From the NCBI RefSeq assembly GCF_964340395.1, contig NC_135551.1, forward strand, positions 1,645,001-1,709,000: a stretch of DNA of 64,000 bases. The letters run 5' to 3'. The notes under the pieces were generated by a model that was not told the origin of the DNA, searched no databases, and saw only the letters and a list, made by a program, of their open reading frames with translations. The stretch is from Glandiceps talaboti. Its lineage: Eukaryota > Hemichordata > Enteropneusta > Spengelidae. The position numbers were made by a program, and so were the translations under genes. Shown piece by piece: positions 1 through 13,100 of the stretch (its first letter is position 1; every line of letters starts with the position of its first letter).

Positions 1-109
1 GTTTCATCTTGTTTTCAAGGAAATCATCATCCCAATATTTTCCATAACATTCATCACAGTGTTTGATAGCCATTTCCTGGTACAATATCAGTAAACTTTG
101 TGAATATTT

Positions 110-603
110 TTGTAAGTGTATTTACTTGTTAAATCTAGCTGTTTGTAAGTGTATTTACTTGTTAAATCTAGCTGTTTGTAAGTGTATTTACTTGTTAAAT
201 CTAGCTGTTTGTAAGTGTATTTACTTGTTAAATCTAGCTGTTTGTAAGTGTATTTACTTGTTAAATCTAGCTGTTTGTAAGTGTATTTACTTGTTAAATC
301 TAGCTGTTTGTAAGTGTATTTACTTGTTAAATCTAGCTGTTTGTAAGTGTATTTACTTGTTAAATCTAGCTGTTTGTAAGTGTATTTACTTGTTAAATCT
401 AGCTGTTTGTAAGTGTATTTACTTGTTAAATCTAGTTGTTTGTAAGTGTATTTACTTGTTAAATCTAGCTGTTTGTAAGTGTATTTACTTGTTAAATCTA
501 GCTGTTTGTAAGTGTATTTACTTGTTAAATCTAGCTGTTTGTAAGTATACTTACTTGTTAAATCTAGCTGTTTGTAAGTGTACTTACTTGTTAAATCTAG
601 CTG
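110..603. repeat. Minisatellite, 33-bp unit, about 15 copies
   Basis: Fifteen nearly identical 33-bp units carry the core GTATTTACTTGTTAAATCTA. Changes are confined to a few positions in copies 10, 14 and 15. Because the period is a multiple of three and one frame per strand lacks stops, both strands read as long repetitive open frames (187 and 185 codons). These are composition artefacts, not genes. Each unit carries GTAAGT on the plus strand. The array probably lies inside or beyond the first intron of the minus-strand VTA1 gene. Confidence 0.97.
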
Positions 604-1110
604 CTCTGTCTTCAGTGTCGGCATAGGAGAATATTTTGATAGCATAGTTTTCTATATGTGCTTCTCCCACCACTTCATTGTGTATGGATTCATTATTGAC
701 TAACTCTTTCTTCATCTGAAAGGATAAAATATATAACACATCACTTTTATATAGCCTTCAGCGATTGGCTTAGATTGTATCACACCATATGGATGACTGA
801 CCCACAGTGACCTTCATTTACATTTAGGGACACTAGTCATGTCTTGTCCTTGGGCAATATTCATGTAACCATAGACCCTAGGGTCTATGATGTAACACAG
901 AAGTCTTAAGGGATGCATCTGTGGGTGTATAGATGAAGAAATATTAAGCATATAAATTATAATGATCTCATTATGCTAATTAGGTGTCAAAATGTGAATT
1001 TTGGTCAAAAATTTATATCTCAAAAAGTATTTGGTTAATGAGACTGAAACTTGGTGAGATGTTTCTCAGTGTTATTCTGCAGATTTTCTTCAAAATATTT
1101 TGACACAATT
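604..1110. other. Non-coding stretch, no gene seen
   Basis: No exon or element with recognisable coding content is visible. It contains the perfect palindrome at 870-889. From about 960 the text (around TTGGTTAATGAGACTGAAAC) runs without a break into the following degenerate repeat and may be the left part of the same dispersed element. Confidence 0.5.
870..889. repeat. Perfect 20-bp palindrome CATAGACCCTAGGGTCTATG
   Basis: The sequence is its own reverse complement. The same arm (CATAGACCCTA) recurs in the longer inverted repeat at 31996-32041, so this looks like a member of a small dispersed palindromic family, possibly a MITE-like remnant. Confidence 0.85.
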
Positions 1111-1725
1111 GCCCCTAGCACCCATGACCACGCCCTTAGCAACAATCAAATGGCAGGATATTTTGGTCAAATAACATCATCATCTGGTAGGCAAGTGAGT
1201 AAACATTCAAAAAATGTATGCAAATATCCCTAGCAACCATGACCATGCCAACAGCAACAGCCAAACAGTCCTGTATTTCAGAAAGATAACTGGGATTAAT
1301 AGACAACTGAAGAAACATTCAAAAAATGTACGTAAATTTGCCTAGCAACAACATCACGCCCATAGCAACAGCCAAATGATCACATATATTGCAAAGATAA
1401 CAACAGGAATAGAAAGACAAATGAATAAACATGTATGCAAATGTGCCTAGCTACAAGATTGCACCCATAGCAACAGCCAAATGATCACATATAGTGCAAA
1501 TCGAACAGGGATTAATAGAAAATAGAATAAACATTAAAAAATGTATGCAAATTTGCCCAGCAACAAGACCACGCCCATAGCAACAGTCAACTAATCATGA
1601 ATATTGCATAGATATCAAAAGTAATCGAAAGATGAACGAACTAACATTCAAATAATGTATGCAAATGTGCCTAGCAACAAGATGACGCCCATAGCAACAG
1701 CCAAATGATCACATATATTGCAAAG
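1111..1725. repeat. Degenerate tandem repeat, about 110-bp unit, 6 copies
   Basis: Six diverged copies start near 1114, 1228, 1341, 1447, 1555 and 1668. Each contains a CCTAGCAACAAGAT-like segment, then CGCCCATAGCAACAGCCAAA, and ends with AACATTCAAAAAATGTATGC. Divergence is much higher than in the other arrays, so this is an older tandem. It may be part of a dispersed repeat that continues to the left. Confidence 0.85.
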
Positions 1726-1817
1726 TACCACCTTGTCGAAGGCCATGGTGGAGGCGGAAGTACATGTAGTAAAGTGTCGCACATCCCGTTAGAGATTGTA
1801 TGTTGTTATTTTTACTG

Positions 1818-2035
1818 GGACCTTTTTATCAAGTAATGTACAGAGCATAACTTCTAGTACTCTTTTTAAGAAAAGGTTGAAAGAATACTTTTGTAATTCA
1901 ATGGATCGATGTGCATAAGATGACTTTCTTTTTTATTGATTGTTGATTTTATTGATCTATGGTAACATTGAGTTTGTCTGTTCTATGTGGGACCACCGTG
2001 GAAATAAGTTTTTAACTTTTCAATGTTATCCCAGC
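1818..2035 (+). pseudogene. Non-LTR retrotransposon 3' end (RT C-terminal remnant)
   Basis: The reading frame ending at the TAA of 1916-1918 gives SSTLFKKRLKEYF, preceded by LSSNVQSIT. This matches the usual end of CR1/L2/Jockey-like ORF2 proteins, where an LP..V..I.S...FKKRLK.YL pattern precedes the stop. Only the last 30 or so codons are recognisable, and the WN-LP motif upstream is already lost. About 120 bp of probable 3' UTR follows. The element is dead and 5' truncated; the family assignment is by motif only. Confidence 0.5.
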
Positions 2036-3371
2036 ACATTAATGTTTATTTTGTCTGTTGTAATTGTTTTCTATATCCTGCAGTGATTGCCATAGTCACA
2101 TTTAATTGAAAATTGGCACATTGAAATCGACTTCTTGGCACCCACAAAGGTGCACTGTGGCCACAAACAGTGAAATTTGGACACTTCAGTGCTGGAGTGC
2201 CGATTCGGTAGAGGCGAAGTACGGAAGTACATTGTAAACCCAACTCACGTCAGCTATTTGAAATGATGCCCCCACACGTCGTCTTTCGCAAAGCAAATCT
2301 GAATACTTATAATGTTTCATGTCCCTCTATCCATGTTTGACTATTTGAATACACGATACATTCCCCGGGTATAGTGAAATAGATCAAACCAATACGATTC
2401 AAGATATTCAAATTACATGCCCTTTGATGACCTCACCTGACCGTCACTGCGATCATCATGCATGAGAAAAGACGTCAACTCCTTGAATGAATGTTACGAT
2501 CAGTGATTATGATCACCGATGTTTTAGAATAAATACTTGAAGCATAAATTTATCAACACAATTACTAATCTTGTAGGTAACAACTCAAATCGCTACCACA
2601 GAAAACTACCGTCGCGATGTCCACTTTTCCGTGTCAGGCTTACAACGGTTGCATGGCTTCATACAGTACGGACTTACGGTTCGCGACTTGAACATGCTTC
2701 CCTACTGTACAAACAATAACAAGCAGAAATATTACTAAATACTTATTTATGTATTTAATTTTCATGTGACTACATAAGAACACTTTTACTTTCGTACCCC
2801 TATAGGCCCTATCAGAAATAACGAATGTTGCCAATTCTACCTCACCATTCATTCCGTAGTAACTCGTTACTATACTATAAAGTCTCATGAGAAACAGGCT
2901 CTCACCACTACATTGTGAGAGACTATTACGAGTTCGACTTGAGGGTAAAGGTCTCAAAGACCACAACTTTGAGGAATCCTTAAGGAAATTTCATGACAAA
3001 AAGAGGCTAATAAAAACCTCTGTTAAATAGAGACTCATATATCCCTGTGCTCATCATTGTTTTGATTTTGTTATAATAGTTATTAACTGTTATGTAATGA
3101 CCTGTGATTGAAAGATGCATCTTTCACATTTGAAACCTCCCTATGTGTGAGCTCATATTTTGTCAATAAAAATGTAGAATTGATGGTTACTTCATTTTAA
3201 CTATTTCGCTTTATTGTTGGATCATGAATGCTAACTTGGGCCCATTAGAATTTCTGAATGGCCCATTGAAATTGAAAATGGCCCATTCATTTTTGCTGGA
3301 ATGGGGCCATTGTCACATTGGTGTTTTGAGACTTCCCAATCACTGATCCTGATATTTTTCTTGTGCTGAAA
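2036..3371. other. Non-coding stretch, no gene recognised
   Basis: Short open frames occur (for example 2537-2719 plus and 2640-2966 minus) but none has a recognisable motif, a splice context or family resemblance. Around 3240-3310 the word GGCCCATT occurs several times in a short degenerate repetition. It is probably VTA1 intron or flanking DNA. Confidence 0.4.
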
Positions 3372-4495
3372 TATATCAAATCAAATCAAATCAAATCAAA
3401 TCTTTACTCATGACAGCATTGACATCATGACAGGTCAGCATGGGTGATGCCGTGTACATGTATATAGGAAGCAAGAGAAGTTTGTTCGAGCGTGTGCGAA
3501 CCCCTGCCATACTGCCCAGATGCAAACTTCCAAGAATGATGGTGCATTGTGTTTCACACATTATGTACCACAATCACTAACCAGGTTTCTGATGACAAGA
3601 AGCCCATAACCAAGGTCTCTTTGTGTTAATCATAACTTTGAAGAAGAGCAAAAGCACACTAAAATGTTTAGAACAGCCCAGGGACAGAGATAGCAGCTGG
3701 TAATCCCTCGGTGTTGACACCAACAATTTGCCGGTAAATGCAGAAGTAAAATACATGTTTACTCTGGCGATATTGTCGGTCTACTAGCATTTTGTGCATG
3801 ATTGATTGCATGTACAGTACAGATCAAGCATAATGGGATATTGTGCATGAACTATGCTTGCATCTTTAAAGCAACATGCAGGCAAAGTTCATGAACAATG
3901 CTCTTGGGGATTAGTGTATGTAAACAGCATTCAATTTCACCTTTGAGGTGTCCACAGAGCATCTCATTAATGGTGCATCAAGTTAACAATGCATCAGCAT
4001 CTCATTATAAACATTGCATCTGTTGACATCTAGATAGCAGAGTACAGGATTACTACTAAGTCACAAAGCATGTGTGCATAAAGTGCTGTTTATTTTATGT
4101 CAGAGATGCAAGCATTGTTCAATGCAAATGCTTTGATGATGCAACAACAACAGTGCATCAATGCATAGTTAGCACCCCAATTGTGCAAGAATGATCCTTT
4201 TGTGATGTGCGCACTCTTCTTCTTCTTTAAAAGTACAGTCCTCAGAATGAGTAATGTTGTACTGGCGGTGTAGCAGCAGAGGGAAGTTTAAACAAAATAT
4301 GTACATTCTGCATTAGTCCCGCAGTGATACTGACTGGACCTTCTCTTTGAAAGTGTCCAGGTCTATGCTGTCTGTAATGTGGTTAGGCAGGGTGTTCCAT
4401 AGCCTGATGGTGTCTGGAAAGAAGGACTTCTGATAACACACTAGCCGAGAATGAGGTGTGATGATCCCTCAGGTTAGGTTTTATGTGAGCTGAAC
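3372..4495 (-). pseudogene. Non-LTR retrotransposon 3' fragment with ATTTG tail
   Basis: On the minus strand a frame ending at the stop of 4313-4315 encodes FFPDTIRLWNTLPNHI followed by DTFKEKVQ, the conserved C-terminal block of CR1/L2/Jockey-like ORF2 proteins (FFPRTIRLWNSLP, then a Phe-Lys helix). Upstream the frame is broken by about 4430. About 900 bp further along the minus strand lies a run of ATTTG pentamers (3377-3402), the kind of microsatellite tail such LINEs carry. The coding remnant is well supported. The assignment of the whole stretch to one element rests on the tail. Confidence 0.65.
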
Positions 4496-7400
4496 TGTAT
4501 GGTCTCAACAACATTCAAAATTTCAATTAAATTTCAACCATTTCTGAATTAACTTATACACATGAACATATTCAACACAATTTATGTTGGGTTATGAGTA
4601 TGAGCTTACTCGTTTACCAAAGTCTGAATACATATCCTGGTTCATGTTATTAGGGAATGTGGTCGACTGATGCAATGCCTGGCGGAAGCACACGCAATGT
4701 GCATATTGTAAAGTGTCTCTCATGTGACCCCTTGGCATTGGCAAAAAGTGAACAGAAATCTACATGTATAAACTCATACCTTGATTGACATTACCCACTA
4801 TATAAAGAAGAGGTTGAAGTAATTGAACTTGAAATGCCTTCTGCAGGGCGATAATGTAGGTCAAAGAGGACGTAGTGTTGTTACTTTCCACCCCACAAAA
4901 ATACTTATATGTAGTACTTCGGCCAGTAGTAAATAAAAAGATCACAGCAAGAAAATTTCAGTATATGACAAATTTGCATTAGTAATACTGGATATCACAT
5001 ACGCGATACCCAAAAAAGGGATAAGAAACAAACAAACAAGACTATAATTATTGCAGCTTAATAAAAAGCCTCAACAGTTGTGTGACGGTGTTCTGACGTT
5101 TCTCTTATGACATAAGTTATGTGAAGCATAGATGTATCAAGGGTTATATTACACCATGGAAGGATAGGTGACACTCTAATAGTGTATCACAATTTTTTAA
5201 ATTTTAAGCCATGAAATTTCATTGGAGGTAATCCAAATTTTTAAAAATACAGACTTTGTCCCTTTTGCTTCAAATTCAATCTCATTTTATTTCAATCTCT
5301 TTCAAATCACTAACTGATAACACAACCAAAATGGAAAATACTTTGACTATTACATACAATCAATATAACATAACATCCATTCATGTTTTGGAAGTCTGTG
5401 TATCTACGTCATGCATTTTAATATGATGTACATGTACATGTTTACATGAGTGAAGATGGGTGACTATAGCATCTGGTACATGCCTCTTCTGGTCATTTGC
5501 ATATATCAGGGTTAATACACTTAAAGCAAAACAAAATTCCAGGACTTTCCAGGTGTTTTTCGTCAGTTTTCCAGGGGTATTCGAGGTGTTGACCACCAAA
5601 GTATATTTTATTGAATGACATCTAATTGGCTGATGTGGACGTGGAGAAATTAACAAGGGTTCCCATAACATGTCAGAAAATATTGTAAATAAAATCGACA
5701 CTATGCAAGATGCTAGTTTCAAAAAACATTAGCCATTTGGCTATTATGGCAAACTTTAAACATTGAAAATATCAATTTGTTTGTCTATATATCTTTTAAT
5801 CTCTGTTTCATTGTCTTATTATTTTAATACAATGACTCAATACTGTGATACTATGCATTTCCTCCATCAAAATCTTTACTATCAATGCTAGTTTGAATTC
5901 TTGCCAGTTTACTGGTGTATTTTTTTTGGGTGCTCAAATATGAGTTTACATTGTATATGCTGATTAAGCATATCCCTATCATGGATGTATTAGGAGAGGA
6001 TTATGAATGCCTCATATGTTGTACTTATGACAGTTGCCAACGATAAGTATTTCCGGTCTTCGTTAACAAGATAAATGTTCATTAGCTGCAGTAATTCACA
6101 GACAAGTAAGAAATTGCAGCGTTAGTTTTGGTTTTGAGGTAGGTTTTTCTTCAACTCAAAATCAAAACCAATGCTACAATTATTACAGCTAGAGACTATC
6201 CTCTACTACATCCATGTCACTATCAACCAATTCATCATAGTATTTCAACAATTTTTCTTTGAGAAACACCATTTATCAAGTGTAACCTTTGTCATGTTTT
6301 CATGCATCTCTGAACAGTTTATTTTTTCTGCATACTGTAAAACACTAATTAAGGGCAGGTATTAAATTTAGTGAATTGCGCGGACAGCAAAAAGTAGCAA
6401 AATTATCACAATAAAGCCGGTCGGCACCGTCTGGCACCGTCCGGGACTCAGTCTTGGCGACCTCTACTCCAAGGTTGCCGACCACCACCTTCAAGTGTCA
6501 CAATTGGTTACCATCAACCCCACAAACGCTCACTTTAATAATTGTACTTTCATTTTCTGCCCACATGGGCGTATTGATTTAAAAGATAATGAAGTATTAA
6601 AATGTCTTTGAGAAAAGAACAATGTAGACAACCATTAATTACACAATAATGACAAATACTCGACTATTTATAAAGATGAAGTGTGAACTGACAACAGCTG
6701 ACGATATACATTGATATCTGCATGTACAATGAGTATGTGTGAATTACAGAGCAAATACAATGCTGCAGACTTTTGACTAGCATTCTTCAGCGTCGTCAAA
6801 AGAGTATAACAGCCTCATATATCTTTTTATAAAGTGTTGACGTTGTGTCCGATCATTAGTTTTCTGTTAAATTTTACTCTGAAAACACTTTTAGTTAGTA
6901 GTTTGACATCGTACATAGCACGACGATGAAAATATGTCATTTCCAAAATGGCGGGTGGTGACATCACAAACTATTGTGAGGTCTCATGTATCACGAGATT
7001 TCGTCTTAAACGTGATGCATATGTGTGGGTATACGCAACTTTTTAGAGTTTTGAAACTGCAGTCGTCTTTGGATATTTAGTTTGATTGAAACAACTTTAG
7101 CTTTTCTGAGAAAACTAATCAAAAACTGTGATTGAAAAAATTTGATATGCAAAGATTGAGATTAGAGTTTTAAATCTGTAGAGAAAGAAAAGTTGGTTTT
7201 AACTTTTTCTTTTGCAACTTTGATCATACACCATGTACTTTGAGTGTAGCATTAATTTATTCATGAATATTAAATTAGCGTGAATATCAATTAGTGACCA
7301 TGACTACTCTCAAGCTTGGCAGAACCCTGAACACAGCATTATCGCCTGTTTCACGTAGTACATCGGAGCTACTCGTCGCTACTCGTGAAGACACGTAATT

Positions 7401-7690
7401 ATGGTGTGTCTGATTTTGATATCGTCCCTAACAACATTTTGTGCTATGAATAACTGAATACGTTCATCCCTTGCATCTCAATGTTTATGTATGGACGCCA
7501 TGTGTTACCGAACACCGCGATTACTCAACTCAACATGTAAAATAAATACCAATTATCGACAACATAAAAATCAAAACCGTACTTCAACCCAGAAATTCAA
7601 CTCCACTTCCCTAGGCCTAGTATTGCCATGCGTGAGCTTGCAGTATGTCGACCCATGCACCAAACTTGTAAAAACTTCTAATCGGGGTTG
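4496..7690. other. Long unique stretch, no gene recognised
   Basis: No exon with family resemblance was found on either strand. A locally GC-richer patch at 6375-6611 has an open frame of 78 codons without a start ATG, including GLSLGDLYSKVADHHL. Its composition is protein-like but I see no motif or clear splice sites. An imperfect hairpin lies at 6107-6178. This is most simply VTA1 intron DNA. Confidence 0.4.
6107..6178. repeat. Imperfect inverted repeat (about 32-bp arms)
   Basis: The left arm contains GTTAGTTTTGGTTTTGAG and the right arm CTCAAAATCAAAACCAATGC, separated by a loop of about 16 bases. Pairing extends outward into AAATTGCAGC / GCTACAATTATT with mismatches. The size and imperfection fit an old MITE-like hairpin. 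Confidence 0.55.
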
Positions 7691-7797
7691 GTGATGCTTT
7701 GATACTCGCTACAATGTTACGATAATCTTGCTTTGATACTCGCTACAACATCACAGTAATCTTGCTTTGATACTCGCTACATTCTGATAATCTTGCT
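7691..7797. repeat. Short tandem triplication, about 42-bp unit
   Basis: Three successive copies carry GCTTTGATACTCGCTACA followed by a variable stretch ending in TAATCTT. The last copy is shortened. It looks like a small, young local expansion. Confidence 0.8.
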
Positions 7798-8650
7798 ATC
7801 ACACCTTCTGTTAACCTGGGACTGTTACAATATTATATTGCTGAAATGACGACGGGAGTAGCAATACACAAGATCAAAACAAACATTGAGGTGCCCATTC
7901 AACTTTGCAACTATAGGCACAGTCTGTGGGGCAAAGTTTCTCTTGGAACGATCATTTGACTGTCTGGGTTAGTGTGGCGAAAGGGTTTGAAAATATGTTC
8001 GCCATTTCACAATTACGAGTGTAGTGAATCTTATGAATGGGTGGCTCGAGCACAGACAGAAATGTCGATCATCACTTAATCGATCATGATCATTTTCTAG
8101 GGGTTTCCAGGGAGCATTTGAAATTTCAGGGTTTCCAGGACTGTGCGAACCCTGGCAATATTTACATTGTACTGAGTACCTGTGAGTAGAAATGTTCATT
8201 TCTACAACACTAACTTGTCTTCATACAAATGCAATATTTACATTGTACTGAGTACCTGTTCTAAGCAGTCCATTAATGCAACTAGAAACTTCCTGGCATC
8301 AGGTGATTTACTGTCTATCTTCATCCCATCTTCCATGGCAAACCGACGACCTGAAGTTGGATGGAAACAATTCTTAATTTAATATTTACAAAAAATTCAT
8401 AAGAGGACTTAAACACCGGTAACAATAATTTATAATTTTTAGGAAAGGATGAACTTAGAATTGATGGTTGTTTTTAATACATTTTGGAGGTCATCGTCTG
8501 GAAATCTGGCATTTTGTTGACAAAATAGTATATCTGGTGCCCTGGTGTGCAATTTGTTCAACTGTCTGTTTAACAATTTTGTATTTCATAAAAATGCACT
8601 TACACTGATGTTTTTTCATAAAAGCATCCCCACCTTAGCCAATTTACATT
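7798..8650. other. Non-coding stretch with a 28-bp direct duplication
   Basis: The segment containing CAATATTTACATTGTACTGA occurs at 8156-8183 and again at 8232-8259. Between them is a small hairpin (GTAGAAAT...ATTTCTAC). A TTTCCAGG-rich patch lies at 8095-8150, similar in word content to 5540-5575. No exon is visible. Confidence 0.5.
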
Positions 8651-9545
8651 TTGACTCTGAGTGATCTAAGTCAACCTAGACTCTCAGTCATCTTAGCCAA
8701 CCTAGACTCTCTGTGATCTTAGCCAACCTAGACTCTCAGTCATCTTAGCCAACCTAGACTCTCTGTGATCTTAGCCAACCTAGACTCTCTGTGATGTTAG
8801 CCAAACTAGACTCTCACTCTCAGTGATCTTAGCCAACCTAGACTCTCTGTGATCTTAGCCAACCTAGACTCTCAGTGATGTTAGCCAACCTAGACTCTCA
8901 GTCATCTTAGCCAACCTAGACTCTCTGTGATCTTAGCCAACCTAGACTCACAGTGATCTTAGCCAACCTAGACTCTCAGTCATCTTAGCCAACCTAGACT
9001 CTCTGTGATCTTAGCCAACCTAGACTCACAGTCATCTTAGCCAACCTAGACTCTCTGTGATCTTAGCCAACCTAGACTCTCTGTCATCTTAGCCAACCTA
9101 GACTCTCAGTCATCTTAGCCAACCTAGACTCTCCATGATCTTAGCCATCCTAGACTCTCAGTGATGTTACCCAACCTAGGCTCTATGTGATCTTAGCCAA
9201 CCTAGACTCTCAGTGATGTTACCCAACCTAGACTCTCTGTGATCTTAGACAACCTAGGCTTATGTGATCTAAGTCAACCTAGACTCTCAGTGATCTTACC
9301 CAACCTAGACTCTCTGTGATGTTAGCCAACCTAGACTCTCTGTGATGTTAGCCAACCTAGGCTCTATGTGATCTTAGCCAAACTAGACTCTGAGTGATCT
9401 AAGTCAACCTAGACTCTCTGTGATGTTAGCCAACCTAGACTCTCAGTGATGTTAGCCAACCTAGACTCTCAGTGATGTTAGCCAAACTAGACTCTGAGTG
9501 ATCTTAACCAAACTAGACTCTGAGTGATCTTAACCAAACTAGACT
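8651..9545. repeat. Minisatellite, 26-bp unit, about 34 copies
   Basis: The unit is built from TTAGCCAACCTAGACTCTC plus a GTGATC/GTCATC segment. Both edges are degenerate (GACTCTGAGTGATCTAAGTC variants at each end) while the centre is more uniform, as expected of an array that homogenises from the middle. It probably lies in VTA1 intron 1. Confidence 0.97.
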
Positions 9546-10118
9546 TCCATCACACAGCTTGGTGGTATTCTGATATGCTATACAGTATTGTACGTTTCAA
9601 GTTTCCCTTTCCACTTTACTGAAAATATTTGGTTTAATATGACCATCCTTCCATTGTTCCTAAGTGATATCTAACTAAACTGATTTTAGTACCTAGCATA
9701 GACGACAAATATGGATGCAACATTTCATATATTAAAAAAAACTCTCAGAAGTTTTTAAAGAAAACTGTATCTCAGCCTGCTGCCAAAGTAGAATGTCAAT
9801 GATAAAGAGTCACTTGAGAGGAACATGCAACAAATGAAGTGGTTGACAAATATCAAAAAATCTGTAAAACATGCTTGTAAAATTCCTCTCCTATTGACAA
9901 GACTATAACTTTACAACATAAATTCTAAGACATAGATACTTTCTAGAAATGGTGAGTTCAACACCAGCTTCTAAATGTGTAACAAAATTTAATAATATTT
10001 GGCAAGTTAACTATCCTAGAGAAAAAGAGAAATAAACTGTTTTATACTTTTAAACTTTGCATAAATATAAGTATATATAAATAGATACTTAAAATACTAT
10101 GACATGAAATCAACTTTT
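9546..10118. other. Unique AT-rich spacer between two arrays
   Basis: No open frame of note, no splice-flanked exon and no recognisable element were seen on either strand. Confidence 0.5.
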
Positions 10119-13100
10119 AAAGTTACCCTAGAATGTATTGCAGGGAATGAAGTAGTGAACTGAGTCACATTCCAATAAAGTTACCCTAGAATGTATTGCA
10201 GGGAATGAAGTAGTGAACTAAGTCACATTCCAATAAAGTTACCCTAGAATGTATTGCAGGGAATGAGGTAGTGAACTGAGTCACATTCCAATAAAGTTAC
10301 CCTAGAATGTATTGCAGGGAATGAAGTAGTGAACTGAGTCACATTCCAATAAAGTTACCCTAGAATGTATTGCAGAGAATGAGGTAGTGAACTGAGTCAC
10401 ATTCCAATAAAGTTACCCTAGAATGTATTGCAGAGAATGGAGTAGTGAACTGAGTCACATTCCAATAAAGTTACCCTAGAATGTATTGCAGGGAATGAGG
10501 TAGTGAACTGAGTCACATTCCAATAAAGTTACCCTAGAATGTATTGCAGAGAATGAAGTAGTGAACTGAGTCACATTCCAATAAAGTTACCCATGAATGT
10601 ACTGCATGGAATGAGGTAGTGAACTGAGTCACATTCCAATAAAGTTACCCATGAATGTACTGCATGGAATGAGGTAGTGAACTGAGTCACATTCCAATAA
10701 AGTTACCCTAGAATGTATTGCAGAGAATGAAGTAGCGAACTGAGTCACATTCCAATAAAGTTACCCCAGAATGTATTGCAGGGAATGAGGTAGTGAACTG
10801 AGTCACATTCCAATAAAGTTACCCCAGAATGTATTGCAGAGAATGAAGTAGCGAACTGAGTCACATTCCAATAAAGTTACCATAGAATGTATTGCAGAGA
10901 ATGAGGTAGTGAACTGAGTCACATTCCAATAAAGTTACCCTAGAATGTATTGCAGAGAATGAAGTAGCGAACTGAGTCACATTCCAATAAAGTTACCCTA
11001 GAATGTATTGCAGAGAATGAAGTAGTGAACTTAGTCACATTCCAATAAAGTTACCCTAGAATGTATTGCAGAGAATGAGGTAGTGAACTGAGTCACATTC
11101 CAATAAAGTTACCCTAGAATGTATTGCAGAGAATGAGGTAGTGAACTGAGTCACATTCCAATAAAGTTACCCTAGAATGTATTGCAGGGAATGAGGTAGT
11201 GAACTGAGTCACATTCCAATAAAGTTACCCTAGAATGTATTGCAGGGAATGAGGTAGTGAACTGAGTCACATTCCAATAAAGTTACCCTAGAATGTATTG
11301 CAGGGAATGAGGTAGTGAACTGAGTCACATTCCAATAAAGTTACCCTAGAATGTATTGCAGGGAATGAGGTAGTGAACGAACTAAGTCACATTCCAATAA
11401 AGTTACCCTAGAATGTATTGCAGGGAATGAGGTAGTGAACTGAGTCACATTCCAATAAAGTTACCCTAGAATGTATTGCAGAGAATGAGGTAGTGAACTA
11501 AGTCACATTCCAATAAAGTTACCCTAGAATGTATTGCAGGGAATGAGGTAGTGAACTGAGTCACATTCCAATAAAGTTACCCTAGAATGTATTGCAGGGA
11601 ATGATGTAGTGAACGAACTAAGTCACATTCCAATAAAGTTACCCTAGAATGTATTGCAGGGAATGAGGTAGTGAACGAACTAAGTCACATTCCAATAAAG
11701 TTACCCATGAATGTATTGCAGGGAATGAGGTAGTGAACTGAGTCACATTCCAATAAAGTTACCCTAGAATGTATTGCAGAGAATGAAGTAGTGAACTGAG
11801 TCACATTCCAATAAAGTTACCATAGAATGTATTGCAGAGAATGAAGTAGCGAACTGAGTCACATTCCAATAAAGTTACCCTAGAATGTATTGCAGAGAAT
11901 GAGGTAGTGAACTGAGTCACATTCCAATAAAGTTACCCTAGAATGTATTGCAGAGAATGAGGTAGTGAACTGAGTCACATTCCAATAAAGTTACCCTAGA
12001 ATGTATTGCAGAGAATGAGGTAGTGAACTGAGTCACATTCCAATAAAGTTACCCTAGAATGTATTGCAGAGAATGAGGTAGTGAACTGAGTCACATTCCA
12101 ATAAAGTTACCCTAGAATGTATTGCAGAGAATGAGGTAGTGAACTGAGTCACATTCCAATAAAGTTACCCTAGAATGTATTGCAGGGAATGAGGTAGTGA
12201 ACTGAGTCACATTCCAATAAAGTTACCCTAGAATGTATTGCAGGGAATGAGGTAGTGAACTGAGTCACATTCCAATAAAGTTACCCTAGAATGTATTGCA
12301 GGGAATGAGGTAGTGAACGAACTAAGTCACATTCCAATAAAGTTACCCTAGAATGTATTGCAGGGAATGAGGTAGTGAACTGAGTCACATTCCAATAAAG
12401 TTACCCTAGAATGTATTGCAGGGAATGAGGTAGTGAACTGAGTCACATTCCAATAAAGTTACCCTAGAATGTATTGCAGGGAATGAGGTAGTGAACGAAC
12501 TAAGTCACATTCCAATAAAGTTACCCTAGAATGTATTGCAGGGAATGAGGTAGTGAACGAACTAAGTCACATTCCAATAAAGTTACCCATGAATGTATTG
12601 CAGGGAATGAGGTAGTGAACTGAGTCACATTCCAATAAAGTTACCCTAGAATGTATTGCAGGGAATGAGGTAGTGAACGAACTAAGTCACATTCCAATAA
12701 AGTTACCCTAGAATGTATTGCAGGGAATGAGGTAGTGAACTGAGTCACATTCCAATAAAGTTACCCTAGAATGTATTGCAGGGAATGAGGTAGTGAACGA
12801 ACTAAGTCACATTCCAATAAAGTTACCCTAGAATGTATTGCAGGGAATGAGGTAGTGAACTGAGTCACATTCCAATAAAGTTACCCTAGAATGTATTGCA
12901 GGGAATGAGGTAGTGAACTGAGTCACATTCCAATAAAGTTACCCTAGAATGTATTGCAGGGAATGAGGTAGTGAACTGAGTCACATTCCAATAAAGTTAC
13001 CCATGAATGTATTGCAGAGAATGAAGTAGTGAACTGAGTCACATTCCAATAAAGTTACCCTAGAATGTATTGCAGGGAATGAGGTAGTGAACTGAGTCAC

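Noticed and set aside
63-645. Overlapping 187-codon (+) and 185-codon (-) frames
   Set aside because: Both are the 33-bp minisatellite. Open frames on both strands with a strict 11-residue period mean repeat, not gene.
5381-5722. 113-codon minus-strand frame
   Set aside because: No motif, no splice context, and part is a TTTCCAGG-rich dispersed-looking stretch. Likely chance.
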